In this document: one piece after another, positions 33,208 through 42,706 of the stretch
Numbering within the stretch: position 1 is the stretch's first letter
Layout: every line of letters begins with the position of its first letter
Program-made: the position numbers and the translations under genes
Notes under the pieces: model-generated
Told to the model about the DNA's origin: nothing
The model's input: the letters and a program-made list of their open reading frames with translations, nothing else
Databases searched by the model: none
From: Pseudosporangium ferrugineum
Lineage (GTDB): Bacteria; Actinomycetota; Actinomycetes; Mycobacteriales; Micromonosporaceae
Reading direction: 5' to 3'
Assembly (NCBI RefSeq): GCF_003002065.1
Contig: NZ_PVZG01000001.1
Location: 620,001 to 684,000, forward strand
Length of the DNA: 64,000 bases

Positions 33208-35525
33208 CCCTGTCCGTCACCCCGATGGAGCCGGCGGAGCTCTGCCGCATCCGCGTCCTGCCCGACGCCGGCCTCGGCGCCCTGCGCACCGACCGGGGCA
33301 ACCTGCCGCTGGACCGGCTCGACGTGCGCGCCCGGATCAGCGGGCTGGTCGCCCGGACGACGGTCACCACCGAGTTCGTCAACGCGTACGACACGGCGCT
33401 GGAGGCCACGTACGTCTTCCCGCTGCCCGACCGGGCCGCCGTCACCGGGATGACGATGACCGCCGACGGGCGCACCGTCCGGGCGGAACTGCAGGAGCGC
33501 GGCGCCGCGCGGGAGGCGTACGACCGGGCCGTCGAGGCGGGGCAGCGGGCGTCCATCGCGGAGGAGGAACGTCCCGACGTCTTCACCATGCGCGTCGGCA
33601 ACATCCTCCCGGGCGAGCGGGTGACCGTGGAGCTGACGCTGGCCGGCCCGCTGCCGTGGGAGGACGGCGCGGCGACCTTCCGTTTCCCGCTCGTGGTCGC
33701 CCCCCGGTACGTGCCCGGCACGCCGCTGGCCGCCACCCCGGTCGGCAGCGGCCAGGCCCGGGACACCGACGCCGTCCCGGACGCCTCCCGGATCACTCCC
33801 CCGGTGCTGCTGCCCGGCTTCCCGAACCCGCTGCGGCTGTCGATCGGCGTCGACGTCGACACCGCCGGGCTGCCGCTCGGCGAGGTCCGCTCCAGCCTGC
33901 ACACCGTGACGACCCGGGAGGGCCGGATCGAGATCGCCGCCGGGGAACGCGCCGACCGGGACTTCGTGCTGCGGCTGCCGTACGCCGGGAACGGCTCGGG
34001 GGCGGTGCTCGTGCCCGACGACGAGGGCGACGAGGGGACGTACCAGCTCGTGGTGCTGCCGCCCGAGGCCGGCGCCGCCCCGCCGCGGCCCAAGGACGTG
34101 GTGCTGCTGCTGGACCGCTCGGGCAGCATGGGCGGCTGGAAGATGGTCGCCGCCCGGCGCGCCGCGGCCCGCGTGGTCGACACGCTGACCACCGACGACC
34201 GGTTCGCCGTGCTGACCTTCGACCACCAGGTGTCGCGCCCCGACGACCTCGGCACGGGCCTGTCCGAGGCGACCGACCGGCACCGTTTCCGCGCGGTCGA
34301 GCACCTGGCCCGGGCCGGCGCCCGCGGCGGCACCGAGATGCTCGCGCCGCTGCGCGACGGGCTCGCGCTGCTCGCGGACTCCACCGGGCGGGACCGGGTG
34401 CTCGTGCTGGTCACCGACGGGCAGGTCGGCAACGAGGACCAGATCCTCGCCGAGGTGACCCCGCTGATCGGCACGACGCGCGTGCACACCGTCGGCATCG
34501 ACCGGGCGGTGAACGCGGGCTTCCTCGGGCGGCTCGCCGCGCTCGGCGCCGGCCGGTGCGAGCTGGTCGAGAGCGAGGACCGGCTGGACGAGGCGATGGA
34601 GCAGATCCACCGCCGGATCGGTTCCCCGCTGGTCACCGACGTCACCGTGGCCGGGTTCGAGCCCCAGCGGCCGCAGTCGATCTTCCCCGGCGTGCCGCTG
34701 GTCCTCTTCGGCCGCTACGCCGGCGCGGTGCCGGCGTCGGTGACCGTGCACGGACGCCACCGCGACGACAGCCCCTTCACCGTCGAGGTGGCCGCCACCC
34801 GCGGCGACGAGCCGGCCGTGACGGCCCAGTGGGCGCGGGCCCGGCTGCGCGAGCTCGAGGACCGGTACGCCGCCGGCGCCCACGACCTCGAACGGGAGAT
34901 CGTGACCACGTCCCTGCGCTTCGGCGTGCTGTGCCGGTTCACCGCGTTCGTCGCGGTGGACAGCCGGATGGTCACCGAGGGCGCACCGGGCCGGCGGGTG
35001 ACCCAGCCGGTGGAGTCGCCGTCCGGATGGGAGATGTTCGAGTCGGCCCAGCCGCCGTCCTTCCTGGCCGCGGGTGCCGCGGCGCCGATGCCCGCGCCCG
35101 CCGCGCCCGCGGGAGGCCGGCCCGGCTTCGCGCCCGTACGCGCGCAGTCGGCCCGCGGCCCGCAGTCGTTCGCGGCCGTACCGTCCTCGATGATGGCGCG
35201 CGGCAGCAGCCGGAAGATGGCCGCCCCGGCCGCCACCGGACTGTCGCTCGCCGACCTCACCGCCATCGTGGCGGTCGAGGCGCGACGGCTGCGCGAGGCG
35301 GAGGACCGGCCGGCCGCGGAGCGCCGCGAACTGCTCGCCGACCTCGGGACCCGGCTCAGCGCCCTGATCGAGGGCATGAGCGACGCCGGGATCGCCCCGC
35401 TGCGCGAGCTGGCCGAGCGGCTCCGGGCCGGTGGTGACCCGGCGGACGACTGGGCGTACGCCCGGCGGGTGCTGGAGGCGTTCGCCCCCGCGGAGCCGGA
35501 GCGCAAGGCGTTCTGGAAGCGCTGA
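33204..35525 (+). CDS. VIT and von Willebrand factor A domain protein
   Basis: A 773-aa protein with an N-terminal VIT (inter-alpha-trypsin) domain (~15-150; VTTEFVNAYDTALEATYVFPLP) and a VWA domain (~300-470). The MIDAS metal site is complete: DRSGSMGGWK, GGTEM and LVTDGQVG. A C-terminal tail rich in Ala/Pro ends in a charged helix (residues ~680-765). No signal peptide or membrane helix is seen, so it is cytoplasmic. It overlaps the MerR gene, and a strong hairpin follows. Function of bacterial VIT-VWA proteins is poorly known. Confidence 0.9.
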   Translation: MTLSVTPMEPAELCRIRVLPDAGLGALRTDRGNLPLDRLDVRARISGLVARTTVTTEFVNAYDTALEATYVFPLPDRAAVTGMTMTADGRTVRAELQERGAAREAYDRAVEAGQRASIAEEERPDVFTMRVGNILPGERVTVELTLAGPLPWEDGAATFRFPLVVAPRYVPGTPLAATPVGSGQARDTDAVPDASRITPPVLLPGFPNPLRLSIGVDVDTAGLPLGEVRSSLHTVTTREGRIEIAAGERADRDFVLRLPYAGNGSGAVLVPDDEGDEGTYQLVVLPPEAGAAPPRPKDVVLLLDRSGSMGGWKMVAARRAAARVVDTLTTDDRFAVLTFDHQVSRPDDLGTGLSEATDRHRFRAVEHLARAGARGGTEMLAPLRDGLALLADSTGRDRVLVLVTDGQVGNEDQILAEVTPLIGTTRVHTVGIDRAVNAGFLGRLAALGAGRCELVESEDRLDEAMEQIHRRIGSPLVTDVTVAGFEPQRPQSIFPGVPLVLFGRYAGAVPASVTVHGRHRDDSPFTVEVAATRGDEPAVTAQWARARLRELEDRYAAGAHDLEREIVTTSLRFGVLCRFTAFVAVDSRMVTEGAPGRRVTQPVESPSGWEMFESAQPPSFLAAGAAAPMPAPAAPAGGRPGFAPVRAQSARGPQSFAAVPSSMMARGSSRKMAAPAATGLSLADLTAIVAVEARRLREAEDRPAAERRELLADLGTRLSALIEGMSDAGIAPLRELAERLRAGGDPADDWAYARRVLEAFAPAEPERKAFWKR

Positions 35526-35534
35526 CCGTGCGGT

Positions 35535-35565
35535 GCCCGGCCCGCGGAGTCCCCGCGGGCCGGGC
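35535..35565. terminator. Strong hairpin after the VIT/VWA gene
   Basis: A perfect 13-bp stem GCCCGGCCCGCGG (35535-35547) pairs with 35553-35565, loop of five bases. It lies 10 bases beyond the VIT/VWA stop and 10 before the convergent S33 peptidase stop, so it can serve both directions. Confidence 0.7.
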
Positions 35566-35574
35566 GCCGGCGGC

Positions 35575-37371
35575 TCAGAACGGGAAGGTGCCCACCGGGG
35601 GCTGCTGCTTCGGCGCGCCGGCCGGCGGCAGACCCTGCGCGGCGATCTCCTCCTTGGTGGCGCGGGCGAGGTCGAGGGCGACCGCCTCCGCACCGCCCTC
35701 GTCGTCCAGCGTCGTGCGGAACGGCTGCTCGGCGGTGCAGACGGTGCCCCGGGCCGGCAGCGTCTTGTGCAGCAGGTAGCGGTCCATCGCGGCGGTCACG
35801 CACGGGGACGTCCCGTACGCGGTGTGCCCGAAGTTGTCGCTGCTGAGCAGCCGGGCGCCGGGGAGCAGGCGGGCCGAGCCGACCGCCTGGTAGTAGTTCG
35901 TCGCCGGGTCCCAGTAGCTGCCGACGACCAGCACGGGGTTGCGGGCCGGCCGGGTGAAGGGGCCGGTGAACGCGTCCTCGTCGCGTACCCGCCAGGTGTC
36001 GCGCGCGCACGGCACGCTCGCCCACGCCCAGGCCGGGCCGAAGTACGGCGCCCGCGCGGTGGCCTTCGCGACCTTCGCCGGCCACGAGGAGGCCTTCGCG
36101 GGGTGCTGCCCGTCGGTGCACATCACGGAGGCGTACGCGTCGATCGAGTTGTCGTACGGGAACGCCCGCGCCCGCCGCTTCAGCACGGCCGAGGTGAGCG
36201 CCGGCACCGAGGCCGCCGCCGGGTGCGTGGACGTCAGCTTCCACAGGTCGGCGGCGAGGCCGGTGACCTCCGCGGGAGCGTCGTCGCCGTAGAGCGCGCC
36301 GAGGACGTAACCGATGAAGGTCGCGTACGTGATCCGGGTGCCCTCGACCGTGACCGGCTTCGCCTTCAGCCGCCGGGCGAGGGTGGCGAACCGCTGCAGC
36401 GGGCGTCCCGCGGCGAACGCGCAGCGGGTCTCGCCGGCCCGGTCGCACAGCACGAGGATGCGCCGCAGCGCCTTCTCCGCGCCCTGGGCCGAGTGCAGCC
36501 GCTCGTCCTGGATCACCCCCCGGGTGCCGGCCGAGCCCACCCACGAGCGCGGGTTGATGACGCCGTCGACGGCGATGGCACGGAAGCGGTCCGGGAACAT
36601 CGCCGCGTAGTACTGGCCGAGCACGGTGCCGTAGCTGAACCCGAGGTAGCTCAGCTTGCGGTCGCCGACCGCGCGGCGCAGGACCTCCATGTCGCGGGCG
36701 ACCTCGGCGGTCGACATCGCCCCGGCGAGCCGGCGCCCGGTGGTGGAGCAGCCGGTCGCCAGCTTGCGCGCGCTCCTCAGGTACGCCTTCGTCTGCTTCG
36801 CACCCACCGGGAACGCGACGTCCATGCCCTTGAGCGCGGCCATCTGCCGGCCGGTGTCGGCGAAGCACGAGACGTTGTCGCTGGCGCCGATGCCCCGCGG
36901 GTCCACGCCGACGATGTCGAACCGCTCCAGCAGTCCGGCGCTGAAGACCATCGGCGCCGCGAGGGCCAGCGAGGTGGCCGAGACGCCGGGGCCGCCCGGG
37001 TTGACGAAGAGGCTGCCGATCCGGTGCTTCCGGTCCTTCGCGCGCACCCGCAGCAGCGCGATCGTGGTCTGCTCGCCGTACGGGTGGTCGTAGTCGAGCG
37101 GCACCCTGGTGGTCGCGCACTGCGCCCAGCTGTAGCACGGGAACCACCGCAGGTGCGGGGTGGCGACGGCGTCCACCCGGCGTGCCTCGGCGGCGCTGGT
37201 CACCGCGGTCCTCCGCGCCGCCGCGCCCGCCTCGGCGGCGGTCACCGTGGCCTGCGTCGCGGCGGTCCGCGGGGCGGGGGCGTGCGGGCCGGCCGTGGCC
37301 GGCACCGAGGCGGTTCCGGCGAGAACGAGCCCGGCGACGCCCGCGGCGAGCAGTCGGAGGGAGAGCGGCAT
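35575..37371 (-). CDS. Secreted alpha/beta hydrolase, tripeptidyl aminopeptidase-like (S33)
   Basis: A 598-aa exported serine hydrolase of the actinobacterial tripeptidyl-aminopeptidase type. A signal peptide (SLRLLAAGVAGLVLAGTASV, ~3-30) precedes an Ala-rich region. The hydrolase part starts at RVPLDYDHP. VNPGGPG forms the oxyanion strand, GFSYGT holds the nucleophile, and the Asp (YWDP) and His (NFGHTAY) follow near the C-terminus. C-terminal Cys-containing segment DRYLLHKTLPARGTVC is typical. The ATG at 37371 is set by the signal peptide. An inverted repeat lies ~35 bases upstream. Confidence 0.88.
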   Translation of the reverse strand: MPLSLRLLAAGVAGLVLAGTASVPATAGPHAPAPRTAATQATVTAAEAGAAARRTAVTSAAEARRVDAVATPHLRWFPCYSWAQCATTRVPLDYDHPYGEQTTIALLRVRAKDRKHRIGSLFVNPGGPGVSATSLALAAPMVFSAGLLERFDIVGVDPRGIGASDNVSCFADTGRQMAALKGMDVAFPVGAKQTKAYLRSARKLATGCSTTGRRLAGAMSTAEVARDMEVLRRAVGDRKLSYLGFSYGTVLGQYYAAMFPDRFRAIAVDGVINPRSWVGSAGTRGVIQDERLHSAQGAEKALRRILVLCDRAGETRCAFAAGRPLQRFATLARRLKAKPVTVEGTRITYATFIGYVLGALYGDDAPAEVTGLAADLWKLTSTHPAAASVPALTSAVLKRRARAFPYDNSIDAYASVMCTDGQHPAKASSWPAKVAKATARAPYFGPAWAWASVPCARDTWRVRDEDAFTGPFTRPARNPVLVVGSYWDPATNYYQAVGSARLLPGARLLSSDNFGHTAYGTSPCVTAAMDRYLLHKTLPARGTVCTAEQPFRTTLDDEGGAEAVALDLARATKEEIAAQGLPPAGAPKQQPPVGTFPF

Positions 37372-37405
37372 TCGCGCGCCTTTCACCAGTAGGTACGAGA
37401 AAGGT

Positions 37406-37424
37406 AGGTAAAGATCGCTTACCT
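37406..37424 (-). promoter_or_regulatory. Inverted repeat upstream of the S33 hydrolase gene
   Basis: AGGTAA (37406-37411) and TTACCT (37419-37424) form an exact inverted repeat with a 7-base centre, 34 bases upstream of the start. Neighbouring GGTA steps give a cluster. It may be an operator; no clear -35/-10 is recognised. Confidence 0.3.
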
Positions 37425-37635
37425 CCGGTACGCCGTTCCGGTGGCCGTACCCTGGCCGTTCGGCCGGTCTTGGTCCCAGGAGTCTCCGCAGGTCACAGCG
37501 GTTACGGCGGGTTGCCGGCGGGGTGCGGACGGCCGCTACCCGGCTGCTCCTGAAAGGACCGTTCCACCGGACCGGCGGCACGGCGCCGCACGGGGTAGGT
37601 TTCCCGGTGGATCACCCACGGCGGCGAGGCGGCAG

Positions 37636-38587
37636 ATGACGGCAGGGGACGGGACGGCGGACGGGCTCCCGGAGGACGCGGACCCGTTGCTGGTCCGGCC
37701 GTACCTGCGCGACGAGCCCGGTGCGCCCGCGCCGGACGCCTCGGCACCGACCTGGCCCGGCTCGGCACCCGACCCCGCCGCCACCGTGGTCCTGCCCACC
37801 CCCGTCCCGGCCGGCCCCGGCACCCCGGCCGCCGGCACCCGGCGACCCCGCCGGCGGCTGGTGCTGGTCGCCGGGGGCCTCGCCCTGCTGGCCGCGCTCG
37901 GCGTGGCCGGCCTGGTCGCCGCCCTGCCACCGGAGCGGGACCGCCACCCGCAGGCCTTCACCGACGTCAGCCTGCCGCCGCTCACCACCCCGGCGTCGGC
38001 CCGGCCGGCGCCCGCGGGATCCTCCCCGGCCGCCGTGGACCCGCTCGTGCCCGGTGCCCGGCCGCCGGCCTCCTCGCCCTCGGCGAGCGTCACCGCCTCG
38101 GCACCGGTCCCGCCGGCACCCTCCTCCGCCGCCGCGAAGGCCACGACTCCCCCGGCCGCCGTCCCGGACGTGCTGCTGTCCAGTGCGCCGCCGGCCCTCG
38201 CCCCGGCCCCGGGCACCGCGCGCACCGGCACCATCAGCGGCGCGGGCGGGCTCTGCCTCGACCTCAGCAGCGCCCTGCCGTTCGAGGGCAACCACATCCA
38301 GGTCTTCGGGTGCAACCGCACGTACGCCCAGGTCTGGACCCTGGCCACCGACGGCACGCTGCGGGTCGCGGGGGTCTGCGTCGCGCCGGCGGACGACGGG
38401 AGCGTGCGCGTCACGGGCTGCGACGGCCGCCGTACGGCCCAGTGGCGCCCCGGGCCGGAGCAGTCCCTCGTGCACCTGGCCAGCGGGGGGGTGCCTCACC
38501 GATCCGGCCAAGGGGACCGTCTCCGGCTCCGCCGTACGGGTCGGCGACTGCACCGGCGCCGACAATCAGCGGTGGCGCCTGCCCTGA
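37636..38587 (+). pseudogene. Membrane-anchored ricin-type lectin protein, frameshifted in a G-run
   Basis: The 37636 frame encodes a cytoplasmic Pro-rich N-terminus, one membrane helix (RRLVLVAGGLALLAALGVAG, ~75-95), a Ser/Pro/Ala linker and a ricin-type beta-trefoil (CLDLSSALPFEGNHIQVFGCN, then AQVWTLATDGTLRVAGVCV). At the run of seven Gs (38485-38491) the frame is lost: reading on gives an unrelated tail. The +1 frame from that point instead restores the lectin end, GGCLTDPAKGT and the closing DNQRWRLP, with a stop at 38587. One extra G therefore explains the break. It may be a sequencing/assembly error or a real slippage mutation. Confidence 0.75.
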
Positions 38588-38800
38588 GCCACGCCGCTTC
38601 CCGCCACCGCCAGGCCGGTCAGGGCGATCAGCATCCCCCACGACGCCGCGAAACTGCCGGTGGCGTCGCGCAACAGCCCGAGCACCGGCGGCACGACCAC
38701 GATCGCGACCTGTTGGCGGTCGCGCCCACGGCCTGCGACACCAGGACCGCCGCCGCCCGCCCGGGTGACATCGACGCCACCTCGTGCAGGTGCAGCTGCC
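38566..38800 (-). pseudogene. Remnant of an MFS transporter C-terminus
   Basis: On the minus strand one frame gives LHEVASMSPGRAAAVLVSQ and continues to AVGATAN. After a frame change near 38720 a second frame gives VAIVVVPPVLGLLRDATGSF and on to AASWGMLIALTGLAVAG, ending at 38566. Both pieces look like the last membrane helices of an MFS (CynX/NimT-like) transporter. No start or upstream two-thirds of a transporter remains, so this is a decaying relic overlapping the lectin gene end. Confidence 0.6.
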
Positions 38801-38853
38801 GGAATGACGGCCGCCCGCTTTTCTGCCACCGACCGCCACCGCGCGCCGGGCGG

Positions 38854-39591
38854 TCAGCGGGTGCCCTCCGGCGGCAGCGCCAGATATGCCGGGCGCAGGA
38901 GCTCCGTGAGCGGCACCCCGCCGTACGCGAGGGGCGGCGCGTCGAGCTGGTCGAGGAGCAGGTCCGGGCGCGGGGCGGGGGCCGGCGGGTGCGGGGCCGG
39001 GGGCGTACCCCAGAAGTCCTCGACGGCGCCGAGGGAGGCCGGCTCGGGGGCGGGGGCCGGGTCCGGCTCGGGGGCGGAGGTGCTGCGGAGGTCGCTCAGG
39101 CGGGTGAGCAGCTCGTCGCGTCCCCGGCCGCGCCACGCGAAGGCGCCGAACGGGTCGGTACCGAACGACGCGGCCAGGGCGTAGCAGGTGGCGGCCAGGT
39201 GGACGCACGGCAGCGGCCAGCGCTCGCAGGAGCAGTCCATCGCGATCTCGTCGAGGGACAGCGGCAGCAGGGTCAGCCCGGCCGTACGGAAAACGGTGTC
39301 GATGTCGTGCGGCATCCGGCCCGCGAGCAGGTCCGCCACGTATCGGGCCTGGGCCGCGAGCTCGTCCTCCACCCGGGCCCACTCCGCGGCGCCGAACGCC
39401 CGGACCGCGACCCGGGACCGGAACGCGTGGGTGTCGTCCGGGCCCCGGACCTGCGCGGTGACCAGGCTGGAGGAGATCGACAGGCTGCGGACGTGCCCGG
39501 CGCGGGCGTCGCGGCGGCCGCGGGCGAACGTCGGCGCCATCCGGAGCGCCTCGAACATGGCCACGAACGGGGTGGCGAAGTGGTCAGTCAC
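38854..39591 (-). CDS. SWIM zinc finger protein
   Basis: A 245-aa protein carrying a SWIM zinc finger, C-x-C-x6-C-x-H, in DCSCERWPLPCVHLAA (~118-133). SWIM domains bind DNA or protein. The C-terminal ~75 residues are Pro/Ala-rich. Its GTG at 39591 overlaps the stop of the SNF2 helicase by eight bases on the same strand. The SNF2-SWIM pair is a recurring actinobacterial arrangement, and the two products probably work together on chromosomal DNA (inference). Confidence 0.85.
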   Translation of the reverse strand: MTDHFATPFVAMFEALRMAPTFARGRRDARAGHVRSLSISSSLVTAQVRGPDDTHAFRSRVAVRAFGAAEWARVEDELAAQARYVADLLAGRMPHDIDTVFRTAGLTLLPLSLDEIAMDCSCERWPLPCVHLAATCYALAASFGTDPFGAFAWRGRGRDELLTRLSDLRSTSAPEPDPAPAPEPASLGAVEDFWGTPPAPHPPAPAPRPDLLLDQLDAPPLAYGGVPLTELLRPAYLALPPEGTR

Positions 39592-42500
39592 CGATCGCCT
39601 CCGGGTCCAGCCGGGTCAGGTCCCGCAGCTCGTCGGTGGACAGGGCGGTGAGCCAGCCCTCGCCGTTGCCGACCACCCGCTCGGCGAGCACACCCTTGTC
39701 GGCGAGCAGGCGGTCGATGCGTTCCTCCAGGGTGCCGAGGCACACCAGGGTGTGCACCTGGACGTCGCGGCGCTGGCCGATGCGGAACGCCCGGTCGGTG
39801 GCCTGCGCCTCGGCGGCCGGGTTCCACCAGCGGTCGATGTGCACGACGTGGTTGGCGGCGGTGAGGTTGAGGCCCGTACCGCCGGCCTTCAGCGACAGCA
39901 CGAAGATGCCGGGGCGGCGGTCGGCCTGGAACGCCGCCACCATCTCGTCGCGGGCGCCGCGCGGCGTACCCCCGTGCAGGTAACGGACCGGCACGCCGAA
40001 ACGCGCCGCGAGGTGCGGCACCAGCATCGACCCGAACCGGGCGAACTGGGTGAAGCACAGCACGCTCTCGCGCTCGGCCAGCGCGGCGTCGAGGATCTCC
40101 TCCAGACGCTCGAGCTTGCCGGAGCGCCCGGGCAGCGGCGAGCCGTCGCCGAGCAGCTGGGCGGGATGGTTGCAGACCTGCTTGAGCCGGGTCATCGCGG
40201 CCAGCACGAACCCCTTGCGCCGGGTCTCGGTGGCCTCCTTCATCCGCAGCATCATGTCGTCGAGCACGGCCTGGTAGAGGGTGGCCTGCTCGACGGTCAG
40301 GCCGCACAGGTGCCGGGTGTGGCGCTTGTCGGGCAGGTCGTCGATGACGGACGGCTCGGTCTTCATCCGCCGCAGCAGGAACGGCCGGGTGGCGTGGCGC
40401 AGCCGGGCCGCCGCGTCCTCGTCGGCGTACCGTTCGATCGGCACGGCGTACCGGTTGCGGAAGGTGTTGGCGCTGCCCAGCAGGCCCGGATTGAGGAAGT
40501 CCAGGATGGACCACAGCTCGGTCAGCCGGTTCTCGACCGGCGTGCCGGTCAGCGCCACCCGCTGCCGCGCCGGGAACCGCCGCACCGCCCGCGCCGCACC
40601 CCCGGAACTGTTCTTGATGTGCTGCGCCTCGTCCAGCACCACCCGGTCCCACGCGACGGCGGCGAGCGCGTCGGCATCGAGCGTGGCCGTCGCGTACGTG
40701 GTGAGCACGACGTCGGCCCCGTCGGCGAGCCGCGCCGGATCCGCCCGGTCGGCGCCGTGCAGCACCCGGACCCGCAGCGACGGCGCGAACCGGGCGGCCT
40801 CGCGCTGCCAGTTCCCGAGCACCGACAGCGGGCAGATCAGCAGGGTGGGTCCGGTGCGCCGGTGCAGCAGCAGGGCCAGCAGCTGCACGGTCTTGCCCAG
40901 GCCCATGTCGTCGGCGAGGCAGGCGCCCAGGCCCAGGCCGTCGAGAAAGGCCAACCACGAGAAACCCCGTCTCTGGTACGGCCGGAGCACCCCGGTCAGC
41001 CCCGCGGGCGGGTCGAGCAGTTCCAGGCTCTCCCCCAGCCGCCCGGCCAGCAGGTCGGCGACCCACCCCCGGCCGCGCACCTCGGTGACCGGCAGCGGCA
41101 CCTCCTCCGGCGGCAGCAACCGCACCATCCGCAACGCGTCCCCGGCGGTCATCGTGCCGCCGCCGCGCCGCAGGAACTCCAGGCCCGCCCGCAGCCGCCC
41201 GGCGTCGAGATACACCCAGCGCCCGCGCAGCCGCACCAGCGGAACCTTGACCCGGGCCAGCTCCGCGAGCTCGTCCTCGGTCAGCACCCGCCCGCCCAGC
41301 GACAGCCCCCACCGGTACGCGACGAGCGCGCGCAGATCGGTGGTCTCGTCCCGCAACACCGGCGCGGCGGCCGGCGGCGTGCGCACCTCCAGCGCGAGCC
41401 CCAGCCGCTGCGGCTCCCGCCACCAGGCGGGCAGCAGCACCCCGAACCCGGCCTGCTCCAGCAGCGCGGCGTGGCCGAGGAACGCGTACGCCCCCTCGGT
41501 GTCGAACTCCAGCTCGACGGGCCGGGCCATCCGCAGGGCGTCCTCGAGGGGCGCGAAGAGCCGCGCGGCCCGCCCCAGCCCGGCGATCAGCCGCTCCTGA
41601 GGCCGATGCGTCCACCGCCGCAACGGCGCGACGGCATCCCGCCACACCTCGGCGGCGGGCACCAGCAGGCTCGGCTCGTCGAGCGGCTGGAGCAGGAACT
41701 CCAGCAGCCAGCCATCGCCGCCCTCCCCGGCAAGGGCGGCATCGACGGCGAGGGCCCGGCGGTCAGCGGCGCCGGGGCCGGCGGCAGCGGAAGCAAGGAC
41801 GCCCGGTTCGGTGACGCCGGGCGCAGGGGCCGGGCCCCCGACGGCCGCGCCGGCAGTCGTGGGGGCGGGAGCAGCGGTGACGTCGACGGTGGTGGCGTCG
41901 GGCTCGTCGGGCTCGGGTTCGTCGAGGCGGCTGAGCCGGAACACGACCCGGACGGCGGCGCCGCTGGTCGCGTCGGCGTGCCACTGCTCCAGCGCGTCGG
42001 CGACCGCGTCGAACTCGCCGGGCCGGCCCTCGATCGTCGCCGCGTCGGCGGTGAGGGCGGCGAGCCAGGGCGCGCCGGCCAGGGTGCGGCCGGCCTCGGC
42101 GAGGCGGGTGCGGACCAGGCCGTCGACCAGCCGTTCCAGGGCGGTGTACAGGGTGTCCGCGGCGGGCAGGCCGTCGAGGTCGCCGGGGTGGCCTCGTTCG
42201 GCGCGGCAGGCGGGGGGCATGGCGGCGGTCAGCTCGGCGAGGCGCGACGCGTCGGCTCCGGTGAGCACGGGCCGCCAGAGGGCGCGTGCCCGTGGCCCGT
42301 CGGTGCGCAGGGCCGGCAGCACCCGGCCGCGCGCGACCAGATCGACCGCGAAGGCGCACACCTCGGCGAGGTACAGCAGGGAGGGCGCGGGCCGGGCCCC
42401 CAGCTCGTCGGCGAGCTCGGCCGCGACGAAGGGGGTGACGACGGCGGGCACCCGCCACGCCTTCAGCCGCGGCTTCCCGCGTCGCGGCGCCAGCCCCAGC

Positions 42501-42706
42501 TGCGGCGAGGGCAGCGGCCCGGCGGAGGTGGAGGGCAGCAGCAGGGCCGAGACCCGCGGCTCCCCGGCGTCCGGGACGGCGACGGCCCGCGGGTGGGCAC
42601 CGCGCACCTCCTCCGGGGAACGGTCCGTGCCGGTCTCGAGCCAGAGGGCCGGAGCGCCGTCGCGGGTGATGAAGCCGTGCAGCACCGTCACCTCGGTGCC
42701 GGTCAC
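39584..42706 (-). CDS. SNF2-family DEAD/DEAH box helicase
   Basis: A 1040-aa SNF2-type ATPase that translocates on DNA. An N-terminal ~440-residue region rich in Ala/Arg precedes the helicase core. Walker A is ADDMGLGKT, the DExx box is LDEAQHIKN, and later motifs include LTGTPVENRLTELWSILDF and, in the second lobe, LKAGGTGLNLTAANHVVHID and QATDRAFRIGQ. GTG 42706 overlaps the upstream stop as GTGA; GTG 42718 would give 1044 aa. It is co-directional and overlapping with the DUF5990-like and SWIM genes, so the three form one transcript. Family function is DNA remodelling or repair. Confidence 0.92.
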   Translation of the reverse strand: MTGTEVTVLHGFITRDGAPALWLETGTDRSPEEVRGAHPRAVAVPDAGEPRVSALLLPSTSAGPLPSPQLGLAPRRGKPRLKAWRVPAVVTPFVAAELADELGARPAPSLLYLAEVCAFAVDLVARGRVLPALRTDGPRARALWRPVLTGADASRLAELTAAMPPACRAERGHPGDLDGLPAADTLYTALERLVDGLVRTRLAEAGRTLAGAPWLAALTADAATIEGRPGEFDAVADALEQWHADATSGAAVRVVFRLSRLDEPEPDEPDATTVDVTAAPAPTTAGAAVGGPAPAPGVTEPGVLASAAAGPGAADRRALAVDAALAGEGGDGWLLEFLLQPLDEPSLLVPAAEVWRDAVAPLRRWTHRPQERLIAGLGRAARLFAPLEDALRMARPVELEFDTEGAYAFLGHAALLEQAGFGVLLPAWWREPQRLGLALEVRTPPAAAPVLRDETTDLRALVAYRWGLSLGGRVLTEDELAELARVKVPLVRLRGRWVYLDAGRLRAGLEFLRRGGGTMTAGDALRMVRLLPPEEVPLPVTEVRGRGWVADLLAGRLGESLELLDPPAGLTGVLRPYQRRGFSWLAFLDGLGLGACLADDMGLGKTVQLLALLLHRRTGPTLLICPLSVLGNWQREAARFAPSLRVRVLHGADRADPARLADGADVVLTTYATATLDADALAAVAWDRVVLDEAQHIKNSSGGAARAVRRFPARQRVALTGTPVENRLTELWSILDFLNPGLLGSANTFRNRYAVPIERYADEDAAARLRHATRPFLLRRMKTEPSVIDDLPDKRHTRHLCGLTVEQATLYQAVLDDMMLRMKEATETRRKGFVLAAMTRLKQVCNHPAQLLGDGSPLPGRSGKLERLEEILDAALAERESVLCFTQFARFGSMLVPHLAARFGVPVRYLHGGTPRGARDEMVAAFQADRRPGIFVLSLKAGGTGLNLTAANHVVHIDRWWNPAAEAQATDRAFRIGQRRDVQVHTLVCLGTLEERIDRLLADKGVLAERVVGNGEGWLTALSTDELRDLTRLDPEAIGD

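Noticed and set aside
32619..35693. 1024-aa minus-strand ORF
   Set aside because: It is antisense to the VIT/VWA and MerR genes, whose domain evidence is decisive.
37636..39651. Continuous frame from the lectin gene to 39651
   Set aside because: Beyond the G-run the frame runs antisense to the SWIM gene and yields a non-protein-like tail, whereas the +1 frame restores a proper lectin end.
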